A stretch of DNA of 29,354 bases from CAVTWJ01 sp964525605 (GTDB lineage Bacteria; Oederibacteriota; Muellerivitia; Muellerivitales; Muellerivitaceae). Below are positions 14,938-22,290 of this stretch, piece by piece (the stretch's first letter is position 1; the number at the start of each line of letters is the position of its first letter). The notes under the pieces were generated by a model. That model saw nothing but the letters and a program-made list of their open reading frames with translations, searched no databases and was not told the origin of the DNA. The stretch lies in NCBI GenBank assembly GCA_964525605.1, contig CAZGKT010000048.1, forward strand, positions 1-29,354, given 5' to 3'. Position numbers and translations under genes: made by a program.

Positions 14938-16893
14938 ATGACAGCTCAGTGGTTTCATAAAAGGATTTCCGTCGAAACGGAAATCACCTTTGATAGTTTT
15001 TATTATTCATTTAACCGATTGCGAAAGGGGTCCTGTCCCCGAAGCTTTCGTGCTGGAACATTTCAGTTTCACCCTTTCGCCCGCTCCATCTTCTTATTCC
15101 TGGCTGTGGTTTTTTTGGTCATGGCCGGTCCGTCAAATACATCGGCGCAGGTTTGGCCCAACGGCTGTTTTACCAACGGGCTGACCGATTGGTCTTCGGT
15201 CGTCAACGCGGGAGTCACGGCGACTGCGGGTGGGTTGAACGGAGCCAACAACAACCCCGGCGGTCCCAACTATAATTGTATCGGTCAGGTTTTGCAGGTG
15301 ACCAACACCACGGTTTATCCAGGCCAGACCGCGCCGGGATACGCCCCGAACTCCAATGGTTTACTGACCATGGTTCCTTCGGCTGCTCCGTTTAACCAAA
15401 CTTCCGCAGTGCAGCTTTTTTCCGGCCATGGTGACGGAAACAACCAGGATTGGGCCCGAGTTTGCCAAACCGCCACGGTTCCCACCGATGGAAACACATG
15501 TCTCACCTTCGATTTGGCAGGGGTGTTCGAGAATTACCATTATGAACAGTTCATCACCGGGCAAGGCAATGATGAAAACGGGGATGCCTACTTTGAGGTT
15601 CGAGTGCTCCTGGGCGCGGCCAATTGCGCCGCTCAACCCGCCACGAATCCGATCCTTGACGATATTCTGATCAACTGGACCTATCTTGTGGGGAGTGGAT
15701 TGGTTCAGGTTGACGGCCTGACGGACAACAATGCCGGGACCTACGGGAATGCCACCCTGTGCAAACTGAATCCCAATACCTCCACCCCAAACACAAGCTG
15801 GGGAGTTTTTCCCTGGACTCCCTACGATATCAATTTGTGCCAATACGCCGGCCAACAAATCACCATTGAAGCCACCATGTACAATTGCAATCAAGGCGGC
15901 CACTACGGATGGGGTTACTTCGACTGCCCCACTTGGACGTCCTGCGCTCCAGCTTCCGTCACCCTGACTAAAACCAATAGTCCGACCGGGGAAGTCAGCG
16001 AAGGGCAGACCATCACCTATACCCTGAACTATAAAAACACCGGTTCTTCCTACGACGATGGGGTGGTGATTTATGACACGATCCCGACAGGCACGGGATA
16101 TGTATCCGGCTCTCAGGCCAGTACACCCTACATGCCCGAGACTTTCGTGACCGGAAATATCGTGAGTTGGGATATCGGCTACCTGGCTCCTGGCGCTTCG
16201 GGTTCTCTTTCTTTTTACGTGACGGTCGGATCTTTGCCGCATGGTTCCTGCGATGAAGTGATCGTGAACCAGGCCGGTGAAACCGATCTTCTAACGTGTT
16301 ATTTGACGCAAGGGGTTCTGACCTCCAATCCCGTCACTAATATTCTTGGATATACCTGTACTCCGTCCCCCACCATCACGAATACTCGCACTCCCACCTC
16401 CACCCCGACGACTACACCTACCAAAACCCCAACCAACACATCCACTTTCACCTACACCCCGACCCCCACCAACACGCCGACCGACACTCCGACCGTAACC
16501 CCCACCTGGACACCCACGAATACCTACACGGTCACCAACACCCCAACCCCCACCGTTACTCCCACCAATACTTTCACGCAGACTCCTACCCAGACTCCGA
16601 CCAATACCTATACGGTCACGAATACACCGACTCCTACCAACACGCCGACCGACACTCCGACCGTGACCCCAACCTGGACACCCACGAATACCTATACGGT
16701 CACCAATACCCCAACCCCCACCGTTACTCCCACGAATACTTTCACGCCGACCCCTACCAAAACTCCGATCAATACTTTTACGGTGACGAACACTCAAACC
16801 CTACCTGGACTCCTGTTTTTACTTTTACCCAGACACCGACCCCCACACCCACGAACACTTTCACGGCGACTCCCACCTATACCCCGACCCTAA
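14938..16893 (+). CDS. Giant stalked surface protein, N-terminal part (frameshifted)
   Basis: The open frame gives 651 residues, but the last ~31 are out-of-frame readthrough after a one-base loss near 16800. A ~50-residue N-region precedes the hydrophobic signal core (51-63; cut near SAQ, ~71). Residues ~72-335 are a Cys- and Asn-rich beta domain with no recognised family. Residues ~340-460 form a DUF11-like bacterial Ig repeat (SEGQTITYTLNYKNTGSSYD, DTIPTGTGYVSGSQ, SWDIGYLAPGASGSLSFYV). From ~475 on Thr occupies every second position. With the frame restored it joins the following fragment as one protein of about 1200 residues ending in FlgD-like domains. A surface adhesin or sheath role is inferred from architecture. 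Confidence 0.8.
   Translation: MTAQWFHKRISVETEITFDSFYYSFNRLRKGSCPRSFRAGTFQFHPFARSIFLFLAVVFLVMAGPSNTSAQVWPNGCFTNGLTDWSSVVNAGVTATAGGLNGANNNPGGPNYNCIGQVLQVTNTTVYPGQTAPGYAPNSNGLLTMVPSAAPFNQTSAVQLFSGHGDGNNQDWARVCQTATVPTDGNTCLTFDLAGVFENYHYEQFITGQGNDENGDAYFEVRVLLGAANCAAQPATNPILDDILINWTYLVGSGLVQVDGLTDNNAGTYGNATLCKLNPNTSTPNTSWGVFPWTPYDINLCQYAGQQITIEATMYNCNQGGHYGWGYFDCPTWTSCAPASVTLTKTNSPTGEVSEGQTITYTLNYKNTGSSYDDGVVIYDTIPTGTGYVSGSQASTPYMPETFVTGNIVSWDIGYLAPGASGSLSFYVTVGSLPHGSCDEVIVNQAGETDLLTCYLTQGVLTSNPVTNILGYTCTPSPTITNTRTPTSTPTTTPTKTPTNTSTFTYTPTPTNTPTDTPTVTPTWTPTNTYTVTNTPTPTVTPTNTFTQTPTQTPTNTYTVTNTPTPTNTPTDTPTVTPTWTPTNTYTVTNTPTPTVTPTNTFTPTPTKTPINTFTVTNTQTLPGLLFLLLPRHRPPHPRTLSRRLPPIPRP
16471..16638 (+). 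repeat. 168-bp tandem repeat, copy 1
   Basis: A 56-codon unit beginning AACACGCCGACCGACACTCC (NTPTDTPTVTPTW...) and ending NTPTPT. Directly followed by copy 2 with the same start. Confidence 0.85.
16639..16805 (+). repeat. 168-bp tandem repeat, copy 2 (one base short)
   Basis: It starts with the same 20 bases as copy 1 and stays closely similar for most of the unit, diverging in the last third. At the end copy 1 has ACTCCTACC where this copy has ACC-CTACC, so it is 167 bases long. The missing base causes the frameshift. Confidence 0.85.
16798..16803 (+). other. Frameshift site in the stalked-protein gene
   Basis: The Thr-alternating pattern runs in frame 1 to codon ACC at 16798-16800 and resumes in frame 3 from ACC at 16803-16805. 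Adding one C to the CCC run here restores a continuous T-Q-T-P-T-W-T-P reading and one open frame from 14938 to 18539. Confidence 0.85.
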
Positions 16894-18539
16894 CACAGAC
16901 CAACACCCCCACGGTTACCTGGACCTACACCCCTACCCAGACATTGACCCACACCTTTACCCAAACGCCAACCCTTACCCCCACGAATACCTTTACCGTG
17001 ACCCCCACCCACACCCCCACTCAAACCCCAACGATCACTTGGACGTCTACTCCATCAGTGACACCGACCAACACCTTTACCCTGACCCCGACTCCAACTC
17101 CCACGAACACCTTTACAGCCACCCCGACGAATACCCCGACCAACAGCCCGACGAGTACCCGAACCAATACTCCCACCTGGACATCGACCAATACCTTTAC
17201 CTGGACCCTGACTTGGACCCCCACATGGACCCCGACTCCCACCTGGACGGTAACGCCCACCTTGACTTATAGCCCCACCCCCGTTTATTTGCTGACCAAA
17301 CAAGCGTCAAAAAATACCGCCACGTCCGGTGACTTGGTGGATTTTACTATCGATCTGGTCTTGCCTGTTTCCATCCCGGCTGGATCGGTCATCAACGATG
17401 CGCTTCCTCCCGGTGTCACTTTTAAAAGCTTTGTTCAAAGCCCCGCCGGTGCCATTCCTGTCCAGACGGGTTCTACCCTCACCTGGACCCTGCCCGCCCT
17501 ATCGGCTGGAACTTATCCTTTTATCTATGGGGCGGTCTTGAATAATTTCCTTCCGAACGGGGATCAACTGGTGAACACCGCGGTTTTTTCCGCGCCGTCC
17601 CTTCCCACACTGTCGGCCGCCGCCACGGTTCTGGCCTTCGGACAATATGTCGTCAAATTGGACGTTTATAACGAAGCCGGAGAATTGATCTACAGTTTCC
17701 CGGTGACCGAGATGACCCAGCCTGTGCAGTCTCTGCAGTCGCCGGTTTCCGTTATTCAGACGGCGGCCGATGTGGTTAAAATTTATTTTGACGGGGTATT
17801 GATGGGACAATGGAACGGGTCCACGAACGCGGGAACGCCCGCCACCAACGGAACCTACCATGTTCAGGCCACGAACATTGACTCGCTCGGCGTCGTGACC
17901 ACCACGAAACTTCAGGTGATCGTGAATCGGACTTACTCGAAGGTTTCCGTAGAGGTGTTCAACGAGGCCGGGGAAGTAGTTCGAAATCTTTACGCTACCC
18001 TGAATGCTCCCGTGAGCGTTCAGATGGCGGGGCTCGCCCTTTCGGCGGAAACCTTTAATCCCTATTCCGCCAATCTTCCGGTGGGGACGGTGCTCACGAT
18101 TACGGACACTCAGGGCGGAACGGTGATCCTTTCATGGAACGGAAGGGATGACGCGGGGGGGGTGGTGACCTCCGGAAGGTATTTGATTTCGGCTCACTGG
18201 TTGGATGGCCTGGGTGGGGAGCAAACCATCAACAAGGAAGTGACCGTCATGGATCAGGGCGGTCCCACGAGGCTTGTTTCAGCCCGTCCCAACATTCTCA
18301 AGGGGATAGGGGCAACGACTTTGTTCGTTTCGTCCCAGGGCGGACTGACCCTCCAAGTTCAAATTTATGACATGTCGGGGGAGAGGGTGGCCGATGTTAC
18401 AGGACAGGCGGGCCAAAGCCAGGCGGTTTGGTCCGCTGTTAATGTGGCCAGCGGTATTTATCTGGCGGTTGTGGAACTTAAGGATGCGTCAGGCAACCGG
18501 GTTGCCCGACAGACACTCAAACTGGCAGTGGTTCATTGA
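16803..18539 (+). CDS. Giant stalked surface protein, C-terminal part (frameshifted)
   Basis: Real coding resumes at 16803; a TTG at 16944 is the first start-like codon in this frame but has no Shine-Dalgarno and lies inside the repeat. After the rest of the Thr stalk (to ~17283) comes a second DUF11-like domain (SGDLVDFTIDLVLPVSIPAG, ALPPGVTFKSF), then three FlgD-like Ig units (VVKLDVYNEAGELIYSF; VSVEVFNEAGEVVRNLY with SWNGRDDAGGVVTSGRY; and VQIYDMSGERVADV with ASGIYLAVVELKDASGNRVA). The last ends RQTLKLAVVH and resembles type IX sorting domains. The chain is the C-terminal half of the protein started at 14938. As read, it would not be made unless the frame is corrected or the shift is a sequencing error. 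Confidence 0.8.
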   Translation, partial: TWTPVFTFTQTPTPTPTNTFTATPTYTPTLTQTNTPTVTWTYTPTQTLTHTFTQTPTLTPTNTFTVTPTHTPTQTPTITWTSTPSVTPTNTFTLTPTPTPTNTFTATPTNTPTNSPTSTRTNTPTWTSTNTFTWTLTWTPTWTPTPTWTVTPTLTYSPTPVYLLTKQASKNTATSGDLVDFTIDLVLPVSIPAGSVINDALPPGVTFKSFVQSPAGAIPVQTGSTLTWTLPALSAGTYPFIYGAVLNNFLPNGDQLVNTAVFSAPSLPTLSAAATVLAFGQYVVKLDVYNEAGELIYSFPVTEMTQPVQSLQSPVSVIQTAADVVKIYFDGVLMGQWNGSTNAGTPATNGTYHVQATNIDSLGVVTTTKLQVIVNRTYSKVSVEVFNEAGEVVRNLYATLNAPVSVQMAGLALSAETFNPYSANLPVGTVLTITDTQGGTVILSWNGRDDAGGVVTSGRYLISAHWLDGLGGEQTINKEVTVMDQGGPTRLVSARPNILKGIGATTLFVSSQGGLTLQVQIYDMSGERVADVTGQAGQSQAVWSAVNVASGIYLAVVELKDASGNRVARQTLKLAVVH

Positions 18540-18587
18540 CCTAAAGTTTGTCACTTTAAAAACATTGAAGATTTGTTGGGAGGGAAA

Positions 18588-18752
18588 ATGGATCAAAACC
18601 TAGAAAACATACCCGCAAGCCTTGCATTGAATATAGGCATTGAAAAATGGTACGAAGAAGTGGTTTATTCGGTTGCCGAGGAAATTGAATCGGAACGACG
18701 GAAACAACTGGATGTTAAGGCAGGAAAGGACTCTTTCCCCCCTAATCCGTAG
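18588..18752 (+). CDS. Small hypothetical protein, 54 residues
   Basis: ATG 18588 follows GGGAGGGA (18578-18585), one of the better ribosome sites in the window, and runs 54 codons to TAG. The product starts MDQNLENIPASLALNIGIEK and continues with WYEEVVYSVAEEIESERRKQ, an acidic amphipathic helix, without signal peptide or membrane segment. It starts 48 bases after the giant secreted-protein gene and may share its transcript. No family is recognised. Confidence 0.6.
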   Translation: MDQNLENIPASLALNIGIEKWYEEVVYSVAEEIESERRKQLDVKAGKDSFPPNP

Positions 18753-18773
18753 GATTCCCTCCCGTGATTCGGC

Positions 18774-18779
18774 TATAAT
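18774..18779 (+). promoter_or_regulatory. Candidate -10 box for the M16 peptidase pair
   Basis: A perfect TATAAT lies 32 bases before ATG 18812. The -35 region is poor. Confidence 0.4.
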
Positions 18780-18811
18780 TTGCCCCCTAATAAAAAAACA
18801 AAGGGGAATAC

Positions 18812-20359
18812 ATGGTCCAGTCCTTGGGTAAATTCAGCTTTCCCGCATTTTTTTTGTCTTTCCTCGGGTTCTTCGTGGCCTCAGCCTTCGCGGATGTTTC
18901 TTCTTCACCCGCACCCCTCGCCGGTCAAGCTTCACCTGAAATGAACCTGCCGGTTATCGAAAAAACCCTCAGTAACGGACTCAAAGTGCTTGTGGTGGAA
19001 GAACCTGGTATTCCAGTGGTTTCTTTCTCCTATATGCAGCCGGTTGGGGCACAGGATGCGCCCAAGGGCAAGACGGGCCTGCCCCACATGCTGGAGCACA
19101 TGATGTTCAAAGGCACCGAAACCATCGGGGCTAAGGATTACACTAAAGAAAAACCCATCCTCGAAGCGCAAGATAAAGTCGCGCAGGAAATGAATGATGA
19201 AAACGCCAAGTTGGAACCTTCGGCGGACCGCCTGAAAGAGCTGGCATCGGAAATGAAAAAACTGCAATTGGAAGATCGCCAGTGGGTGGTGAAGGATGAA
19301 CTGGATTCCATCTATACCCAGAACGGAGGCCAGAGCCTCAACGCCTGGACCAGCCAGGACGCCACGAACTACACCGTTACATTGCCCGCCAACAAGGTGG
19401 CCCTTTACGCGACCATCGAGCAGGACCGCCTGACCCATCCGGTTTTCCGCGAGTTCTATTCCGAGCGGGACGTGGTGGCCCAGGAAAGGCGCTGGCGCAC
19501 CGAATCCAGCCCCGATGGAAAGTTGGAGGAAGCGCTGGAATCCACTGCTTTTTCCGCCAGCCCCTACAAAGATCCGGCCATCGGCTGGATGGGCGATATC
19601 CACAAACTCATGCGACCCGACGCGGTACAATTTTATCGAAGTTCTTACCGCCCGGACCGGGGAGTTTTAGCCGTCGTGGGCGGGGTGAAGGCGGATGAAA
19701 TTCTGCCCCTATTCGAGAAAACCATCGGCCAGGTGCCCAACCCGGATGTGCCTCCCCTGAAACAGGCCTGGACCCAGGAACCGCCCCAACAGGGGCCCAA
19801 GACGGTGAGGGTCACTTTTGACGCCGATCCCATGGTGATGATGGGCTGGCATATCCCCAATTTTCCGCATAAAGATTCCGTAACGCTGGATGTGCTTTGC
19901 GACATCTTGACCAGCGGAAACACTTCTCGGCTGGTGAAGAACCTGGAGCTGGGGAAAAAGCTTGTAACCTCCATCAGCGCTTCGACCGGCTATCCGGGTG
20001 ACCGCAATCCCGACTTGATGGTTCTGCAGTTCAACCCTGCCGCGGGACAAAAAGAAGAGAAGATTATTTCGGCGATCGACGCTGAAATCGCCTCCATCCA
20101 GAAGAAGGGCGTTACCCAGGAAGAACTGGATCGTGCCCGCCGGGGATCCGAATCATCCTTCCTCTGGGGCAAAACCAGCCCCTCGGGGCTTGCCACCGAT
20201 TTGGCTTATAACCAGGCCGTGCACGGCGATTGGCGCTATTTGGCCAAGTACATCGACATGGTTCGTTCAGTTACCTCCAATGATATCCGGCAGGCGGTGG
20301 TCAATTACCTGATGAGCACCAATCGAACAACCGCCTACCTTGAAAGGAGCAAACCATGA
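18812..20359 (+). CDS. M16 zinc metallopeptidase, active subunit, secreted
   Basis: The 515-residue protein has a signal peptide (hydrophobic 10-27, cut near AFA). The inverted zinc motif HxxEH is LPHMLEHMMFKGTE (His92, Glu95, His96), and the third ligand is probably Glu225 in SERDVVAQERR. The gap between them is ~129 residues, longer than the ~75 of mitochondrial processing peptidase, because of a Lys/Glu-rich helical insert at ~110-165. The second M16 half follows to the C-terminus. It overlaps the next gene by ATGA, giving an active/inactive pair that probably forms a periplasmic heterodimer that degrades or processes peptides. AAAGGGG precedes the ATG. Confidence 0.93.
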   Translation: MVQSLGKFSFPAFFLSFLGFFVASAFADVSSSPAPLAGQASPEMNLPVIEKTLSNGLKVLVVEEPGIPVVSFSYMQPVGAQDAPKGKTGLPHMLEHMMFKGTETIGAKDYTKEKPILEAQDKVAQEMNDENAKLEPSADRLKELASEMKKLQLEDRQWVVKDELDSIYTQNGGQSLNAWTSQDATNYTVTLPANKVALYATIEQDRLTHPVFREFYSERDVVAQERRWRTESSPDGKLEEALESTAFSASPYKDPAIGWMGDIHKLMRPDAVQFYRSSYRPDRGVLAVVGGVKADEILPLFEKTIGQVPNPDVPPLKQAWTQEPPQQGPKTVRVTFDADPMVMMGWHIPNFPHKDSVTLDVLCDILTSGNTSRLVKNLELGKKLVTSISASTGYPGDRNPDLMVLQFNPAAGQKEEKIISAIDAEIASIQKKGVTQEELDRARRGSESSFLWGKTSPSGLATDLAYNQAVHGDWRYLAKYIDMVRSVTSNDIRQAVVNYLMSTNRTTAYLERSKP

Positions 20360-21798
20360 AAACAACATTCGGCATGCGTCCAATCTTTGGAGTGTTATTT
20401 TCTTTGTGGCTTTGTGGCTTTGTGTTGACGGTAGGTATCGCCTTAGCCAACCCGCCCCAATTTCCACCCGAGACACCCTTGGATATCGTGGTTCCCGCTT
20501 TTCATTTCAAAACACTTTCCTGCGGTTTGAAAGTTTTGTTCCTGCATGATGACCGGCTTCCCCTCGTGTCGGGTTCCCTCCGTATCCCCGGAGGCAATGT
20601 TTCCGATCCGGCGGGTAAGGAGGGCCTGGCGGCATTGACGGTTGACGCCCTGCGCAACGGGGGCGCGGGACGATTAAAACCGGCGGCCTTCGACGCGGCT
20701 TTGGAAGATAAAGCCATTTCCATGGGCTGTGTCAGCGAAACGGAAGATTTCAACGCGACTTTCAGCTGTCTTTCCGAAAACCTGCCTGAGGCGCTGGGAT
20801 ATTTCGCCGACCTCATCCGGCATCCGGGCTTTGACGCGCTACGCCTGGCGACCGACCAATTGGACCAGGCGGATGATTTGAAACGGGTTGAAGATACGCC
20901 CGATGCCATCACCCGGGTTCTTTTTACCAGGAGCCTCTTCGGCCACTCTCCTTATGGACGGTGGGGAAGTCCTGCGACGGTTAAAAAGCTGAATCCCCAA
21001 GATGTGAAAGGTTTTTACCACGCCCGTTTCGGGCCTCAAGGATCCCTCCTCGTGATTACGGGGAAGTTCGACGAGGATACGGTTTCGGCCAAACTGGAAA
21101 ACTTATTCCAGGGATGGAAGGCCCAGTCCAAAACTTCCGCCTTTGCCGACGCGGCCCCGCTGGGCCCCACGATTTACTTTTTTCCCAAGGATGTGACCCA
21201 GGTTTTCATCCGTTTTGGATTGCCTGGTTTAAAACGCCATGATGCGCGCGATATCCCGCTCCAGGTCGCCAATTATGTCCTGGGCGGTTCGGGTTTTACC
21301 TCCCGCTTGATGAGGGAAATTCGATCGAACAGGGGATTGGCTTATTTCGTGGATAGCTATTTCTTGCCCTACAACATCACGGGTCCCTTCCAAGTGGTGG
21401 GCGGAACCCGGCCGGACTCGGTCAAAGAATATCTCAGCGTTATGTTTGACCAGTTGGCCCTATACGCCAAGGAGGGTCCGACCGAAGCGGAAATGGCCTC
21501 CGCGCGGAAGGGAATGATCGAGGAATACGCCTACAACTTCGAGTCCTCATTCAATTTGGCAAACTACGAAGGATCGTTGGCCTTCAACGCCTATCCGGAC
21601 GATTACCTCGCGAATTACAGGGACAAGATCAAGGCGGTCACCCGGGATCAGGCCGCTCAAGCCGCGAGTGATATCCTGACTCAAAAAAACTGGGTGCTGG
21701 TTGTTTGCGGACCCGAAGGTTTGCAGAAAGACCTGGAAGGTTTTGGCAAGGTGGTCACGCTTAAGAGCGTCTTCGCGCCGTTGCCCTCCAACCCCTAG
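20356..21798 (+). CDS. M16 peptidase-like protein, non-catalytic partner, secreted
   Basis: The 480-residue protein has a signal peptide (hydrophobic ~10-30, cut near ALA). It keeps the M16 fold (LSCGLKVLFLHDDRLPLVSG, GSPATVKKLNPQDVKGFYHA, VLGGSGFTSRLMREIRSNRG) including the Arg and Tyr of the C-terminal substrate-binding part (REIRSNRGLAYFV). Where HxxEH should stand it has GLAALTVDALRNGG, so zinc cannot bind. This matches the alpha-type partner of two-subunit M16 enzymes. AAAGGAG (20343-20349) and the 4-base overlap with the catalytic gene support coupled, equimolar synthesis. Confidence 0.92.
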   Translation: MKTTFGMRPIFGVLFSLWLCGFVLTVGIALANPPQFPPETPLDIVVPAFHFKTLSCGLKVLFLHDDRLPLVSGSLRIPGGNVSDPAGKEGLAALTVDALRNGGAGRLKPAAFDAALEDKAISMGCVSETEDFNATFSCLSENLPEALGYFADLIRHPGFDALRLATDQLDQADDLKRVEDTPDAITRVLFTRSLFGHSPYGRWGSPATVKKLNPQDVKGFYHARFGPQGSLLVITGKFDEDTVSAKLENLFQGWKAQSKTSAFADAAPLGPTIYFFPKDVTQVFIRFGLPGLKRHDARDIPLQVANYVLGGSGFTSRLMREIRSNRGLAYFVDSYFLPYNITGPFQVVGGTRPDSVKEYLSVMFDQLALYAKEGPTEAEMASARKGMIEEYAYNFESSFNLANYEGSLAFNAYPDDYLANYRDKIKAVTRDQAAQAASDILTQKNWVLVVCGPEGLQKDLEGFGKVVTLKSVFAPLPSNP

Positions 21799-21831
21799 TT
21801 CGGCGTGGAAATTCCTGGTTGATAGTTCAGG

Positions 21832-21850
21832 TGGATTTTCCTAAAATCCA
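21832..21850. repeat. Inverted repeat between the peptidase pair and tRNA-Glu
   Basis: TGGATTTT pairs perfectly with AAAATCCA around CCT. It may end peptidase transcripts, but the following CCCTCTTTG is a poor U-tract, so an operator role is equally possible. Confidence 0.45.
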
Positions 21851-21893
21851 TCCCTCTTTGTAGACATTTGATCGTTTTACGCGTGAACGGTAC

Positions 21894-21968
21894 GGCCCCA
21901 TCGTCTAACGGTTAGGACGGATGGTTCTCAGCCATTAAATCGGGGTTCGATTCCCCGTGGGGCTACCA
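21894..21968 (+). tRNA. tRNA-Glu (anticodon CTC)
   Basis: A 75-base cloverleaf with encoded CCA. Acceptor GGCCCCA pairs with TGGGGCT (first pair is G-T). The D arm is GTCTAACGGTTAGGAC. Anticodon stem GATGG/CCATT holds loop TTCTCAG with anticodon CTC. The T arm is CGGGG-TTCGATT-CCCCG, discriminator A. It is a single gene with its own terminator eight bases downstream. Confidence 0.96.
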
Positions 21969-21975
21969 AAAAACG

Positions 21976-22005
21976 AACCCGAGTCCGTCAGGACTTGGGT
22001 TTTTT
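21976..22005 (+). terminator. Rho-independent terminator after tRNA-Glu
   Basis: AACCCGAGTCC (21976-21986) pairs with GGACTTGGGTT (21991-22001) around GTCA, with one G-T pair, and a T-run follows. Confidence 0.92.
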
Positions 22006-22290
22006 AATTTGCCCCGGCTTCTTGGCCGCCGAGCAATGTGCGGGTGCCACAAAGTGCCGAAATGATGCGCGGTGACACTCAAACTACGCGATTGATTCGA
22101 CGTATCCCCTCTATTTCCAAAATTCACCTTATCGAGGGTGTGGACATTGGAAAGTTGCACGCCCAACAATCCGAATTCAATTGTGAGTTCCCTTGCTCTC
22201 CATAAAGGGGATTTCAAGAGACTTTTAAAACTGCATAATAAATCGTATAGTATTTCTAACGGGATTTCATTTCAAGAAAAGGATTTATAC
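22006..22290. other. Intergenic region before the signalling cluster
   Basis: The frame of the next gene is open back to 22138, but those codons lack any receiver-like pattern and no ribosome site precedes them. The last 80 bases are AT-rich with TATAGT near 22244, a possible -10 box with only a weak upstream element. Nothing else is recognised. Confidence 0.5.
22279..22283 (+). promoter_or_regulatory. Shine-Dalgarno that selects the TTG start at 22291
   Basis: AAGGA (within AAAAGGA) lies seven bases before TTG 22291, which starts exactly two residues ahead of the receiver core (HLLIVDDEE). An upstream ATG at 22138 has no such site. Confidence 0.65.

Larger units (their letters stand above)
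16363..17283 (+). repeat. Long alternating-Thr stalk repeat region
   Basis: About 300 codons with Thr at nearly every second residue, alternating with Pro, Asn, Phe, Val, Trp and Tyr. The plus strand is very rich in C and A, which also creates spurious minus-strand frames. It spans the frameshift and contains a 168-base tandem duplication. Confidence 0.9.

Noticed and set aside
15361..16242. 293-codon minus-strand open frame
   Set aside because: Antisense to the well-supported DUF11-containing secreted protein, with no domain pattern or ribosome site.
16471..16805. Possible CRISPR-like array
   Set aside because: The repeat units are adjacent, in-frame and protein-coding, without unique spacers.
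16944..18539. Separate gene starting at TTG 16944
   Set aside because: The TTG lies in the middle of the Thr stalk, has no ribosome site, and the same frame codes stalk residues from 16803; it is the rest of the gene begun at 14938.
18932..19630. 232-codon minus-strand open frame
   Set aside because: Antisense to the M16 catalytic gene whose zinc motif and fold are clear.
21963..22217. Minus-strand frame overlapping the tRNA terminator
   Set aside because: It runs into the tRNA-Glu terminator and has no family resemblance; also considered as an integrase remnant next to a tRNA, but no integrase motif was seen.
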